Numbered from the stretch's first letter, positions 7,713-16,919 are shown. The stretch: DNA of 64,000 nt from Silanimonas sp021297925 (GCA_027532825.1 JAPZTL010000010.1:1-64000), one strand, 5' to 3'. Notes: generated from the letters alone by a model not told the origin. Numbers and translations are program-made.

Positions 7713-9524
7713 GTGTCCGACAACGAGATCGAAGGCGCGTCCGCGCCTGCCGAAGCCGCGGAAAAGCGTCCGCGCCGCGCCCGCTCCCGCCCCGCCGATG
7801 CCAACGCGGAAGTCGCGGATTCACCCGCCGCCGCGGCCCCTGTCGCAGAACCCGCCCCGCCGGTCCCGGCGCCCGCGCCGTCCACGCAGGACGCGCTCCG
7901 CGACGTCATCGCCGACGCGATGGCCGAGGACGGCGACGACGACGAGGGCCCGGACGACGACGCGGGCGGCGAGTCCGCCGGCGCCTCGGGTGAGGCCGGA
8001 TCGAACGGCCCCGGCGGCTCCGGCGAACCTCGCCTGTCGCGCCGCGAGCGCTTCAAGCAGCGCATGAAGGAGCGCCGCGAGCGCCAGCGCGAACAGCGCC
8101 GCAATGGCGGCGGTAGCTTCCCCAACGACGGCGACACGGGTGGCGATGGCGACGGCGCGCCGCAGGGCGGCGGCCAAGGCCAGGGCGGCGGGCAAAGCAG
8201 CGGTCAGGGCGGCAACGAGTGGCAGCCGCGCCCGTCCTTCCAGTTCCCGGAAGGCTTCGTGGTGCCCTCGCTCACCGAAATGAAGCGGATGCCCGCGTTC
8301 AAGCTGCTCGACCTCGCCGAGCGCCTGAACCTGCATGAGGGCGTCGCCCGCATGCGCAAGCAGGACGTCATCTTCCAGCTGCTGAAGGTGCTCTCGCGCC
8401 ACCCGAACGGCGTCGCCGCCGACGGCGTGCTCGAGATCCTGCCCGACGGCTACGGCTTCCTGCGCGGGGCCGAGGCCAGCTACCTCGCCGGCCCGGACGA
8501 CGTCTACATCTCGCCCTCGCAGATCCGCCGCTTCAACCTGCGCACTGGCGACTACATCGCCGGCCGCATCCGCAACCCGAAGGACGGCGAGCGCTACGTC
8601 GCGCTGAACCAGCTCGACACCATCAACGGCGAGCCGCTGGAAGCCAGCAAGGGCAAGGTGCTGTTCGAGAACCTGACGCCGCTGTTCCCGCGCGAGCGCT
8701 TCAAGCTCGAGCGCGGCAACGGCAGCTCGGAGGACATCACCGGCCGCGTGCTCGACCTGATGGCGCCGATCGGCAAGGGCCAGCGCGCCCTGATCGTCTC
8801 GCCGCCGAAGGCCGGCAAGACCATGCTGATGCAGCAGGTCGCCACCGCCATCACCACCAACCACCCCGACGTGCACCTGATCGTGCTACTGGTCGACGAG
8901 CGGCCCGAGGAAGTGACCGAGATGCAGCGCACCGTGCGCGGCGAGGTCGTGTCCTCGACCTTCGACGAACCGGCGGCGCGCCACGTGCAGGTGGCCGAGA
9001 TGGTGATCGAGCGCGCCAAGCGCCTCGTCGAGCACAAGCGCGACGTGGTCATCCTGCTCGATTCGATCACCCGCCTCGCCCGCGCCTACAACACCGTGGT
9101 GCCGAGCTCCGGCAAGGTGCTGACCGGCGGCGTGGACGCCAATGCCCTGCACCGCCCGAAGCGCTTCTTCGGCGCCGCCCGCAAGGTGGAGGAAGGCGGC
9201 TCGCTGACGATCATCGCCACCGCGCTCGTGGAAACGGGCTCGAAGATGGACGAGGTGATCTACGAGGAGTTCAAGGGCACCGGCAACTGCGAAGTGCACC
9301 TCGACCGCCGCATCGCCGAGAAGCGCGTCTACCCGGCCATCAACATCAACCGCTCGGGGACGCGCCGCGAAGAGCTGCTGATCGAGCCGGACATGCTGCA
9401 GAAGATCTGGATCCTCCGGAAGCTGCTGCACCCGATGGACGAGCTGGCGGCGATGGAGTTCCTGCTCGACAAGATGAAGAACACCAAGTCGAACGACGAG
9501 TTCTTCAACTTCATGAAGCGCTGA
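7713..9524 (+). CDS. rho: Transcription termination factor Rho, with long N-terminal extension
   Basis: Rho is the hexameric RNA-dependent ATPase that ends transcription. The core is complete: N-terminal helical domain (LTEMKRMPAFKLLDLAE), cold-shock-like primary RNA site (DGYGFLR), P-loop SPPKAGKT (Lys369), Walker B VVILLDSITRLARAYN, Q-loop VVPSSGKVLTGGVD and R-loop region. At 603 residues it is ~180 longer than E. coli Rho (419). The extra residues 1-183 are low complexity: alanine/proline-rich, an acidic run, a basic Arg/Glu-rich helix and a Gly/Gln/Asp-rich stretch. The start is GTG after CGAGGATTCCCT. The 212-nt leader could hold autoregulatory elements, which I cannot identify. Confidence 0.97.
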   Translation: MSDNEIEGASAPAEAAEKRPRRARSRPADANAEVADSPAAAAPVAEPAPPVPAPAPSTQDALRDVIADAMAEDGDDDEGPDDDAGGESAGASGEAGSNGPGGSGEPRLSRRERFKQRMKERRERQREQRRNGGGSFPNDGDTGGDGDGAPQGGGQGQGGGQSSGQGGNEWQPRPSFQFPEGFVVPSLTEMKRMPAFKLLDLAERLNLHEGVARMRKQDVIFQLLKVLSRHPNGVAADGVLEILPDGYGFLRGAEASYLAGPDDVYISPSQIRRFNLRTGDYIAGRIRNPKDGERYVALNQLDTINGEPLEASKGKVLFENLTPLFPRERFKLERGNGSSEDITGRVLDLMAPIGKGQRALIVSPPKAGKTMLMQQVATAITTNHPDVHLIVLLVDERPEEVTEMQRTVRGEVVSSTFDEPAARHVQVAEMVIERAKRLVEHKRDVVILLDSITRLARAYNTVVPSSGKVLTGGVDANALHRPKRFFGAARKVEEGGSLTIIATALVETGSKMDEVIYEEFKGTGNCEVHLDRRIAEKRVYPAININRSGTRREELLIEPDMLQKIWILRKLLHPMDELAAMEFLLDKMKNTKSNDEFFNFMKR

Positions 9525-9550
9525 GGGCGCGCAGCCGCGCCGGCGCGCCC
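9525..9550. terminator. Possible hairpin between convergent rho and ankyrin genes
   Basis: The arms GGGCGCGC and GCGCGCCC (8 bp) enclose a 10-nt loop right after the rho stop codon. There is no U-tract, so it may only be an mRNA 3'-end stabiliser or a chance GC-rich palindrome. Confidence 0.35.
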
Positions 9551-9572
9551 ACCGGGCTCGTTGGAGAGTGCC

Positions 9573-12500
9573 TCAGCCCCCCGGCTCCCGCGGCTTGAGG
9601 AGGCGGGCCAGCGACGGCAGCACGCCGCCCGGCGAGGGCGGCGGGTCCTGTGCGGCGTCCGGCTCCGCCGCGCCGGGCACGGCCGGCGCGGCGGGCTTCG
9701 CGGCCGCGCGTGCCGGCGCGAACAATCCCGCGATGTCGACGTACCCGCGGATCAGCGCAAGGTCGGCCGGCGTCCGCCCGAAGCGGTCGCGCGCCGACGG
9801 ATCGGCCCCCTCGGCCAGCAGCCGTTCCACCACGCGGCCCATCCCGTGCAGGGCGGCGAGGTGCAGCGCGGTCACGCCACGCTGCTCGACGTGGCCGAGC
9901 GACGCACCCTCGGCCAGCAGCCGGTCCAGCGCGGCGAGGAGCACGTCTTCGTCGTGGGCGGCGCCCGGTTCGGCGCGGGCGCCAAGCAGCAGCAGCAGCG
10001 GCGTCTGCTCGGACTGGCTCGCGACGTCGGCGTCGGCATCGGCGAGCAGCAGGGCGTCGAACAGCGCCAGCACGCGGGCCCGCTCGCGCGAACCGAAGGC
10101 GAACAGCGCGGCGCAGTGCAGCGGCGTCAGCCCCTGCGCATCGCGCGCGGCGACATCGGCGCCGGCGCGCAGCAGCCGGGCGACGAGGTCCGGCAGGCCG
10201 AGCGCGGCGGCCAGCATCAGCGGCGTGACGCCGCCGGGCATCGCCTGGTCGGGGTCGGCGCCGGCGAGCAGCAGGCGGTCGACGACCGCCGCATGGCGCA
10301 TGCTGATCGCCGCGGACAGCGGCGTGGCGCCCGTGCGCGCCGCGCGGGCCGGATCGGCGCCGAGGCCGAGCAGGTGGTCGACGAGGGCGACGTGCCCGCC
10401 GCCCGAGGCGCGCAGCAGGGCCGTGCAGGCCTGGGCGTCGGTCGCGTCGACGGGCAGGCCGAGCGCGACCAGGCGCACGACCGCGCCAAGGTCGCCGGCC
10501 ACCGCGGCGGCCGGCAGGTCGGCGTCACGCAGGGCGCGACCCGGCAGGGGCCAGGGCCGCCAGTCGAGCCAGTCCGCGAGGTCGCGGCGACCGCGAGCGA
10601 CTGCGAGGCCATGCGGGGTCTGACCGTCGGCCGCGCGGGCCTCCTCCGGGGCGCCGTGGCGGATCAGCAGGCGGATCGTGGCTTCCCGTCCGGCGGCGAC
10701 GGCCCGATGCAGCGCGGTGTTGCCGCGTGCGTCGCGTGCGGCCGGATCGAGCCCCCGCTGCAGCAGCGCGTCGAGCAGTCGCCGCTGGTCGGCGACGGCG
10801 GCCAGCACCACGGCCGGATCGCCCGACGGGGACGGCGCGAAGGGATCGACGCCGCGCTCGAGCATCACGAGGGCGATGTCCTCGGCGCGACGCGGCTCCG
10901 CGGCATTGGTCGCCAGCCATCGGGCGAGCGCACCCGCGCCCTGCGGGACCTGGCCGAGGGCGAGTGCCGCGCGCAGCAGCAGCTCCGCGTCAAGGCCACG
11001 GTCGACGAGCAGGAGGCCGACGCTGTCCATGCCGGCGAGGCGGTCGTCGAGGTGCGCGCCGTGGGCCAGCAGCCATTCGCCGATGTCGATGGCCGGGGCG
11101 TCCGCGAACTCCAGCAGCAGCATCGACACCGCGGCGCGCGACGGGGCGTCGTCCGCGCCGAGCGCGGCGGCCGCGGCAGCGAAGTCGCGGGCTCGGAGCG
11201 CGTCGCGCAGACGCTCGCGCGACGGCGGCGCGGTGCTGGCGGGCTCGCCGTCGCCGCCAAGCACGCCCGCGGGCAGCGGGTATTCGGGGTCGAGCACCGC
11301 GACCAGCGACCAGCGACCGGCACCGACGGCGTGTTCGACCGGGCGGCGTCCGGCCGCATCGCGCCGGTCCGGGGACACGCCCATCGCGAGCAGCGCCCGG
11401 AGACGGGCTGGCTCGACGCCGGCGGCGCATGCCAGGGCCAAGGCATTGCGTCCCGCGGCATCGACGCTGTCGGGGTCGGGCGACCGGGCGGCCACCCGTT
11501 CCAGCAGGCCCGGCTGCGGGGCGGCAGCGGCTTCGAGAAGCGCATTGCGGCCCTCGGCGTCCGCGTGCACGACCGAGGCCCCGGCCTCGATCAAGGCCTT
11601 GGCAATGGCCTCGTGCCCCGCCGCGATCGCCTCGAGGAGGGCCGTCCGGCCCCGGGCGTCGCGCGCGTCGACCTTGGCCTTGTGCTTGAGCAGCATCTGC
11701 ACGCCCGCAGGGTCGTCGTCCTCGCCGGCGGCCGCGGCCAGCAGGGCCGGCTGGGCCCCGGGCAGTTCCGGCTTGGCGCCACGCTCGAGGAGGAAGCGCG
11801 CGACGCGCCAGTTCCCCGAGGCCAACGCCAGCGCCAGCGGGGCCTGCGATTCGCCGTTGAGGGCCGTGAGGTCGGCCCCGGCGTCGAGCAACTGGGCGGC
11901 GATCGCCGGATCGGTGCTGCGCGCGGCGTGGTGGAGCGGCGTGTTGCCGTCGCGGTCCGCCCGACGGGGGTCGGCGCCATTGGCGATCAGCATCGTCACC
12001 GCGTCGATGCGACCGTGCCAGGAGTCGCGCGTGGCGGCGAGCAGCGGGGTCAGGCCCGCGTGCTCGAGGTTGAGGTCGACCCCGCGGACGATGAGTTCGC
12101 GGAGCAGGCGCAGGTCGGGCAGCAGGGCGGCCAGCATCGCCAGGGTGCGCTGGTCGGGCGACGCCGGGTCCGGCAGGGCATCGGGGTCGGCGCCGGCATC
12201 GAGCGTGGCGAGCACCGCGTCGATGCGCCCCGCGCGGGCGTCCGCATGCAGGTCGGCGGTCTCGTGCAGGGGCCCGGTCTCGACGACGCCCTCGTCGTCC
12301 ACGTCCACCGGCGGCTCCTCCGGCAGCGGCGGGGGTGGAGGCGGCGCGCCGTGGCGCTGCAACACGAGGTGCACCGCGACCAGGCCGATCGCGTAGGGCA
12401 CGGCGAGGAGCCACGGGCTGGTGAGCCGCGGCGGGGGCCAGACCAGCAGCCAACCGGCCGCCAGCGCGGCGAGCACGGCGAAGGCGAGGGCCAGACCGCG

Positions 12501-12947
12501 ACCGACCGTCCAGGTGCCCGGCACCGCGGCCGCGAGCGCCCCGAGCCCCCCTCCAGCCCGGGCCGCCAGCGCGAACAGCGTCCACTGCCGCCAGGCGATG
12601 GTCCAGGCGAAGCCGGCGATGGCGCCCAGGCCCAGGGCCGCCGGCAGGCTGCCGGTCTGCACGAGGCTGCCGTAGGGCCACGCCAGGGCGATGCCGACCA
12701 TCGCGAATGCGAGCCCCCAGAGCACGCCGAGGGTGACCGCGTCACGCCACCAGAGCCGGCGTTGGGGTGCTTCGGGAGCCGGGGCCAGCAGCGCCATCGC
12801 GAGGGCGAGCGCTGGCTGGGCCAGCCAAGGCCCGACGATGGCCGGCAGGCCGACGGGCCACGCGGCCGGCAACAGAGCGAGGGCAACGCCGGCCGCGAGC
12901 AGCGGCAGGGCGAGGATGCGACCCAGCGCCGGGCGCTCGTCAGTCAT
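9573..12947 (-). CDS. Large membrane-anchored ankyrin-repeat protein
   Basis: The protein has 1,124 residues. About 200 N-terminal residues form around six hydrophobic segments (near 12-33, 43-57, 70-91, 106-128, 150-169 and 178-196). A proline-rich linker (PPPPPPLPEEPP) follows, then ~850 residues of ankyrin repeats with the signatures GNTPLHHAA, GRTALLEAIAAGH, GNTALHRAVAAG, GLTPLHCAA and GVTALHLAALHG. Some middle repeats (about 540-700) are degenerate. The C-terminus is an Ala/Pro-rich tail. The repeats should face the cytoplasm or periplasm as a protein-binding scaffold; partner and role are unknown. Its start overlaps the end of ycgL by 8 nt, so it is translated from the same message. Confidence 0.88.
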   Translation of the reverse strand: MTDERPALGRILALPLLAAGVALALLPAAWPVGLPAIVGPWLAQPALALAMALLAPAPEAPQRRLWWRDAVTLGVLWGLAFAMVGIALAWPYGSLVQTGSLPAALGLGAIAGFAWTIAWRQWTLFALAARAGGGLGALAAAVPGTWTVGRGLALAFAVLAALAAGWLLVWPPPRLTSPWLLAVPYAIGLVAVHLVLQRHGAPPPPPPLPEEPPVDVDDEGVVETGPLHETADLHADARAGRIDAVLATLDAGADPDALPDPASPDQRTLAMLAALLPDLRLLRELIVRGVDLNLEHAGLTPLLAATRDSWHGRIDAVTMLIANGADPRRADRDGNTPLHHAARSTDPAIAAQLLDAGADLTALNGESQAPLALALASGNWRVARFLLERGAKPELPGAQPALLAAAAGEDDDPAGVQMLLKHKAKVDARDARGRTALLEAIAAGHEAIAKALIEAGASVVHADAEGRNALLEAAAAPQPGLLERVAARSPDPDSVDAAGRNALALACAAGVEPARLRALLAMGVSPDRRDAAGRRPVEHAVGAGRWSLVAVLDPEYPLPAGVLGGDGEPASTAPPSRERLRDALRARDFAAAAAALGADDAPSRAAVSMLLLEFADAPAIDIGEWLLAHGAHLDDRLAGMDSVGLLLVDRGLDAELLLRAALALGQVPQGAGALARWLATNAAEPRRAEDIALVMLERGVDPFAPSPSGDPAVVLAAVADQRRLLDALLQRGLDPAARDARGNTALHRAVAAGREATIRLLIRHGAPEEARAADGQTPHGLAVARGRRDLADWLDWRPWPLPGRALRDADLPAAAVAGDLGAVVRLVALGLPVDATDAQACTALLRASGGGHVALVDHLLGLGADPARAARTGATPLSAAISMRHAAVVDRLLLAGADPDQAMPGGVTPLMLAAALGLPDLVARLLRAGADVAARDAQGLTPLHCAALFAFGSRERARVLALFDALLLADADADVASQSEQTPLLLLLGARAEPGAAHDEDVLLAALDRLLAEGASLGHVEQRGVTALHLAALHGMGRVVERLLAEGADPSARDRFGRTPADLALIRGYVDIAGLFAPARAAAKPAAPAVPGAAEPDAAQDPPPSPGGVLPSLARLLKPREPGG

Positions 12948-13209
12948 CCGCCCTCCCGGGCGGCGACACCGGCGGCGCGGGCGGCGGCGGCATCTGCAGG
13001 TGCCAGCCGCGCGCGGCGAGGTGGGCGCCGACCACGGCGGCGTCCTCGCGGGCGAGGCGTCGATCGGGCGTCAGCGCGACCTCCAGGACGAAACGCAGTT
13101 CGCCCAGCGTCTCGCGAAGCGGGTCGGGCAGCAGGCCGAAGCCCTCGCGCTCGCGGAGGTACACGAAGGTCTCGGCCTTGCGGAGGGACTTGTAGACGTA
13201 GGCCTGCAT
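12940..13209 (-). CDS. ycgL: YcgL domain-containing protein
   Basis: This 89-residue protein begins MQAYVYKSLRKAETFVYL and contains LPDPLRETLGELRFVLEVAL, typical of the YcgL (DUF709) family of small gammaproteobacterial proteins of unknown function. It ends in a proline-rich tail (PPPPAPPVSPPGRADD) longer than usual. Longer in-frame starts exist upstream, but the family N-terminus begins at this Met. It overlaps the ankyrin gene by 8 nt. The gene is divergent from the S9 peptidase with ~136 nt between starts. Confidence 0.9.
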   Translation of the reverse strand: MQAYVYKSLRKAETFVYLREREGFGLLPDPLRETLGELRFVLEVALTPDRRLAREDAAVVGAHLAARGWHLQMPPPPAPPVSPPGRADD

Positions 13210-13345
13210 CGCGGTCGCGCGGGAAAAGTCGCCGGATTGTCGCCGCAAGCGGCCGTGGGCGGAAGCGCGGGACGCCGCAGCGACCACGGAGCGTCGAACC
13301 GGTGGCCTGCTAGGCTTCGGCGCCCTGCCACCGGGAAGCCCACGC

Positions 13346-15730
13346 ATGCCCCTCGCTCGACCCCGTCCCGCCCTGCTCGCCTTGGCCCTGCTCGCGGCCG
13401 GCCACGGCGTCGCGGCCGCCCCCATGGGCGCCCCGCAGCTGACGCTCGACCTCGCCATGTCGCACCCGGACTGGATCGGCCCGCCGGTCGAGCAGCTCTG
13501 GTGGACCGCCGATTCGCAGCACGTGGCCTACACGCTGAAGCGCCCGGGCTCGCCGGTGCGCGACGTCTTCCGCCAGCCCGCCGCCGGCGGCGAGGCGGTG
13601 AAGCTCGCGCCCGCCGACGCCGCGGAAGCCGACGCCGCGAACCCGGTGTTCGACGCCCGCCGCACGCGCATGGCGACGCTGCGCAATGGCGATGTCTTCG
13701 TGGTGACGCTCGCCACCGGCCAGCGCCAGCAGCTCACGCAGAGCGCCAACGACGAAGCCGACCTGCGTTTCGCCGCCGACGGCAACGCGGTGTTCTACCG
13801 CGTCGGCGACGAATGGCGGGCTTACGATTTCGCCGCCCAGCGCGAGCGCACGGTCGCCGTGCTGAAGGCCGAGAAGGACCCGAACGCAGCGCCCAGGCCC
13901 GACGTGCTTCGCGACGCCGAACTGCGCCTGATCGAAACGCTGGCACGCCAGCGCGCCGACCGCGACGCGCTCGCCGCCGAGGCCAAGGCGCAACGCGACG
14001 GCGACCGCACGCGCGTGGCTGCGCCGGTCTTTTTCGGCGACGACGTGACCATCGCCGCGAGCAGCCTCTCCATCGACGGCCGCCACGTGCTGGTCGCGCT
14101 CGAGCCCAAGGGCACCGACGCCGGCCGCGGCGGGAAGATGCCGCGTTACGTCAACGAGGACGGCTTCGAGGACGCCGAGGACGTGCGCACGCGCGTCGGC
14201 CGCAATCCCCCGGTGGGCCAGTCGTTCCGGCTTGTCGACCTCGACGACGGCACGGTGACGGCGATCGACCTCGAGGCCCTGCCCGGTATCGACGTCGATC
14301 CGCTCGCCGCGCTGAAGAAGGAACACGATCAGCCCGCGCTCGAGGGCCTGCGCGCCGTCCGCCTGATGGACGTGCGTTTCGCGCCGGACGGCACGCCACT
14401 GGCCATGCTGCGCAGCGTCGACAACAAGGACCGCTGGATCGTCCGCGTCGATCGCGACACGGCGGCGCTCGCCACCGTGCATCGCCTCACCGACCCCGCG
14501 TGGATCAACTGGAACTTCAACGACTTCGGCGTGCTGCCCGATGGACGCGCGTGGTGGTTGTCGGAGGAATCCGGCTACTCGCACCTCTACGTGCAGGACG
14601 GCCGCCGCGCCAAGGCCCTCACCAACGGCCGCTGGGAAGCCTCATCGCCCGTCCTCACGGCCGACGCCGCGAACTTCGTCTTCGTCTGCAACCGCGAGTG
14701 GCCGGGTGACTACGAGCTGTGCCGCGTGCCGGTGGCAGGTGGCGAAGTACTTGAACTCACCGCGCTCGACGGCTTGGAGGACTTCACCCTGTCCCCGGAC
14801 GGCTCGAAGATCGCGCTGCGCTGGTCGGCCTCGTTCACGCCGCCGCAGGCCGCGATCGTCGGCATCGATGGCGGCGCGGTGACGAAACTCACCGACACGC
14901 GCACGGCGGCCTTCAAGGCCATGCCGTGGCGCGCGCCGCGCTTCGTGCAGGTACCGAGCAGCGATGGCGCCGGCACCATCTGGGGCAAGCTCTACACGCC
15001 CACCACGATGGCGCCCGGCAAGCAGTACCCGGTGGTGATGTTCGTACACGGCGCGGGCTACCTGCAGAACGTGTTCGCGCGCTATCCCGTGTACTTCCGC
15101 GAGCAGATGTTCCACCAGCTGCTCACCGACCGCGGCTACCTCGTCCTCGACCTCGATTTCCGCGCCTCGGAAGGCTACGGCCGCGACTGGCGCACGGCGA
15201 TCTACCGCCGCATGGGCACGCCCGAGCTGCAGGACTACAAGGACGGCATCGACTACCTCGTCGCGAACCACCAGGCCGATCGCGCGCGCGTCGGCATCTA
15301 CGGCGGCAGCTACGGCGGCTTCATGAGCCTGATGGCGATGTTCAAGGCGCCCGGCGTGTTCCAGGCCGGCGCTGCGCTGCGCCCGGTCACCGACTGGCGC
15401 CACTACAACCACGAGTACACCAGCAACATCCTCGACACGCCCGAGCTGGGCCCGCAGGTCTACATCGACAGCTCGCCGATCGAGCACGCGGAGCATTTGC
15501 AGGGCCGCCTGCTGATCGCGCACGGGATGATCGACGACAACGTGTTCTTCCAGGATTCGGTGCGCCTCGCGCAGCGCCTGATCGAATTGAAGAAGCCGGG
15601 CTGGGAGCTGGCGTCGTACCCGCTCGAACGCCATGGCTACGTGCAGCCCGAGAGCTGGTACGACCAGTACCGGCGGATCCTCGAGCTGATGGACGCCACC
15701 CTCCAGCCGGAAGCGCCGAACGCCCGGTGA
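13346..15730 (+). CDS. Secreted S9-family peptidase (prolyl oligopeptidase / DPP-like)
   Basis: The 794-residue protein has a signal peptide (about 1-25, ending GVAAAP), a beta-propeller region (about 40-520) and a C-terminal alpha/beta hydrolase. The catalytic triad is visible: Ser655 in GGSYGGFM, Asp730 or 731 in HGMIDDNVFF and His763 in ERHGYVQPES. Such enzymes release dipeptides or cleave after proline in the periplasm; the substrate cannot be read from the sequence. A TAGGCT hexamer 30 nt upstream of the ATG could be the -10 box. A second S9 peptidase in the window (33754-36012) belongs to the DPP-IV subfamily and has a different motif (GWSNGGY). Confidence 0.93.
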   Translation: MPLARPRPALLALALLAAGHGVAAAPMGAPQLTLDLAMSHPDWIGPPVEQLWWTADSQHVAYTLKRPGSPVRDVFRQPAAGGEAVKLAPADAAEADAANPVFDARRTRMATLRNGDVFVVTLATGQRQQLTQSANDEADLRFAADGNAVFYRVGDEWRAYDFAAQRERTVAVLKAEKDPNAAPRPDVLRDAELRLIETLARQRADRDALAAEAKAQRDGDRTRVAAPVFFGDDVTIAASSLSIDGRHVLVALEPKGTDAGRGGKMPRYVNEDGFEDAEDVRTRVGRNPPVGQSFRLVDLDDGTVTAIDLEALPGIDVDPLAALKKEHDQPALEGLRAVRLMDVRFAPDGTPLAMLRSVDNKDRWIVRVDRDTAALATVHRLTDPAWINWNFNDFGVLPDGRAWWLSEESGYSHLYVQDGRRAKALTNGRWEASSPVLTADAANFVFVCNREWPGDYELCRVPVAGGEVLELTALDGLEDFTLSPDGSKIALRWSASFTPPQAAIVGIDGGAVTKLTDTRTAAFKAMPWRAPRFVQVPSSDGAGTIWGKLYTPTTMAPGKQYPVVMFVHGAGYLQNVFARYPVYFREQMFHQLLTDRGYLVLDLDFRASEGYGRDWRTAIYRRMGTPELQDYKDGIDYLVANHQADRARVGIYGGSYGGFMSLMAMFKAPGVFQAGAALRPVTDWRHYNHEYTSNILDTPELGPQVYIDSSPIEHAEHLQGRLLIAHGMIDDNVFFQDSVRLAQRLIELKKPGWELASYPLERHGYVQPESWYDQYRRILELMDATLQPEAPNAR

Positions 15731-15753
15731 TGCCGGCGTCACGGCACGGGAAA

Positions 15754-15782
15754 GGGGGCGCGGGTACACTTCGCGCCCTTTT
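15754..15782 (+). terminator. Intrinsic terminator after the S9 peptidase, with a -10-like box in its loop
   Basis: The arms GGGCGCG (15756-15762) and CGCGCCC (15772-15778) close a 9-nt loop and are followed by TTTT, 24 nt after the peptidase stop. The loop contains TACACT (15765-15770), a good -10 hexamer for the antiporter gene that starts 34 nt further on. The hairpin may therefore end one message and start the next. Confidence 0.65.
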
Positions 15783-15803
15783 CATTACCGACCTCCAGAG
15801 TCC

Positions 15804-16868
15804 ATGCTGACCGCCCTCACCCTCATCGCCGGCCTCGCCCTGCTGATCATCGGCGCCGAAATGCTGGTCAAAGGCGCATCGCGCGTGGCCGCCGGATTCG
15901 GCATCTCTCCGCTGGTCATCGGCCTCACCGTCGTTGCCTTCGGCACCAGTTCGCCGGAGATGGCGATCTCGGTCTCGTCCGCCTGGAAGGGCGAAGCCGA
16001 CATCGCCGTCGGCAACGTGGTCGGCAGCAACATCTTCAACGTGCTGTTCATCCTCGGCGTCTCGGCCCTGATCACGCCGCTGCTGGTCAGCAAGCAGCTG
16101 GTGAAGCTCGACGTGCCGCTGATGATCGGCGTCTCGGTGCTGGCCTTCCTGCTGTCGATGGACGGCCGCATCGCCTTCTGGGAAGGCGCCATCCTGTTCG
16201 CCGGCGTGATCGGCTACACCATCCTCGCCATCCGCATGGGCAAAGCCAGTGGCGAAGCCGGCGAAGCCGTCGAGGGCGCCGACCGGACGTGGATGAACAT
16301 CGGCCTCATCGCGATCGGACTCGTGCTGCTCGTGCTCGGCTCGCAGTGGCTGGTCAGCGCGGCGATCACGATCGCCACGGCGATGGGCGTCAGCGAACTG
16401 GTGATCGGCCTGACCATCGTCGCCGCCGGCACGTCGATGCCCGAAGTCGCCACGTCGATCACCGCGGCGATCCGCGGCCAGCGCGATATCGCCGTCGGCA
16501 ATGTCGTGGGCAGCAACATCTTCAACATCCTCGCCGTGCTCGGCCTGACCGCGATGGTCGCCCCGGGCGGCCTGCCGGTCTCGCAGGCGGCCATCAACTT
16601 CGACTACCCGGTGATGATGGCGGTGGCCGTGGCCTGCCTGCCGATCTTCTTCGTCGGCTACACGATCCAGCGCTGGGAAGGCGCGCTGTTCCTCGGCTAC
16701 TACGTCGCCTACACCGTGTACCTCGTCTTCGCCGCCACCGAGCACGACGCGCTGCCCGTGTTCAGCCAGGCGATGATGTGGTTCGTGGTGCCGCTGACGG
16801 TGATCACGCTGGGCGTGGTGCTGGCCCGCGAGATCCGCCGGCGGCGAGGGCTGAAGCCCGTCGCCTGA
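15804..16868 (+). CDS. Calcium/sodium antiporter (CaCA family, YrbG-like)
   Basis: This 354-residue inner-membrane protein has about ten transmembrane helices in two inverted halves. Each half carries the alpha-repeat signatures of the Ca2+/cation antiporter superfamily: GTSSPE with GNVVGSNIFN (first half) and GTSMPE with GNVVGSNIFN (second half). A short acidic cytoplasmic loop (SGEAGEAVEGAD) joins the halves. It exchanges Ca2+ or another cation for Na+ or H+; the exact ions are not readable. Transcription probably starts from the TACACT box in the preceding hairpin loop. It ends at a strong bidirectional terminator shared with the convergent chorismatase gene. Confidence 0.92.
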   Translation: MLTALTLIAGLALLIIGAEMLVKGASRVAAGFGISPLVIGLTVVAFGTSSPEMAISVSSAWKGEADIAVGNVVGSNIFNVLFILGVSALITPLLVSKQLVKLDVPLMIGVSVLAFLLSMDGRIAFWEGAILFAGVIGYTILAIRMGKASGEAGEAVEGADRTWMNIGLIAIGLVLLVLGSQWLVSAAITIATAMGVSELVIGLTIVAAGTSMPEVATSITAAIRGQRDIAVGNVVGSNIFNILAVLGLTAMVAPGGLPVSQAAINFDYPVMMAVAVACLPIFFVGYTIQRWEGALFLGYYVAYTVYLVFAATEHDALPVFSQAMMWFVVPLTVITLGVVLAREIRRRRGLKPVA

Positions 16869-16886
16869 TCAACGGCATCGACCTAC

Positions 16887-16919
16887 AACGCAGGGCGGCT
16901 TCGGCCGCCCTTCGCGTTT
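16887..16919. terminator. Bidirectional UUCG-loop terminator between antiporter and chorismatase genes
   Basis: The arms AGGGCGGC (16892-16899) and GCCGCCCT (16904-16911) form a perfect 8-bp stem closed by TTCG. An outer AACGC/GCGTT pairing extends the helix past a small internal loop, and TTTC follows on the plus strand. It lies between two convergent genes and should stop transcription from both sides. Confidence 0.8.

Noticed and set aside
9561..13313. A very long open frame on the plus strand opposite the ankyrin gene (about 1,250 codons)
   Set aside because: Its product is Arg/Gly/Gln-rich with no domain. It mirrors the codon bias of the ankyrin gene on the other strand, as do other long antisense frames (for example 25508-27658 and 59675-62611).
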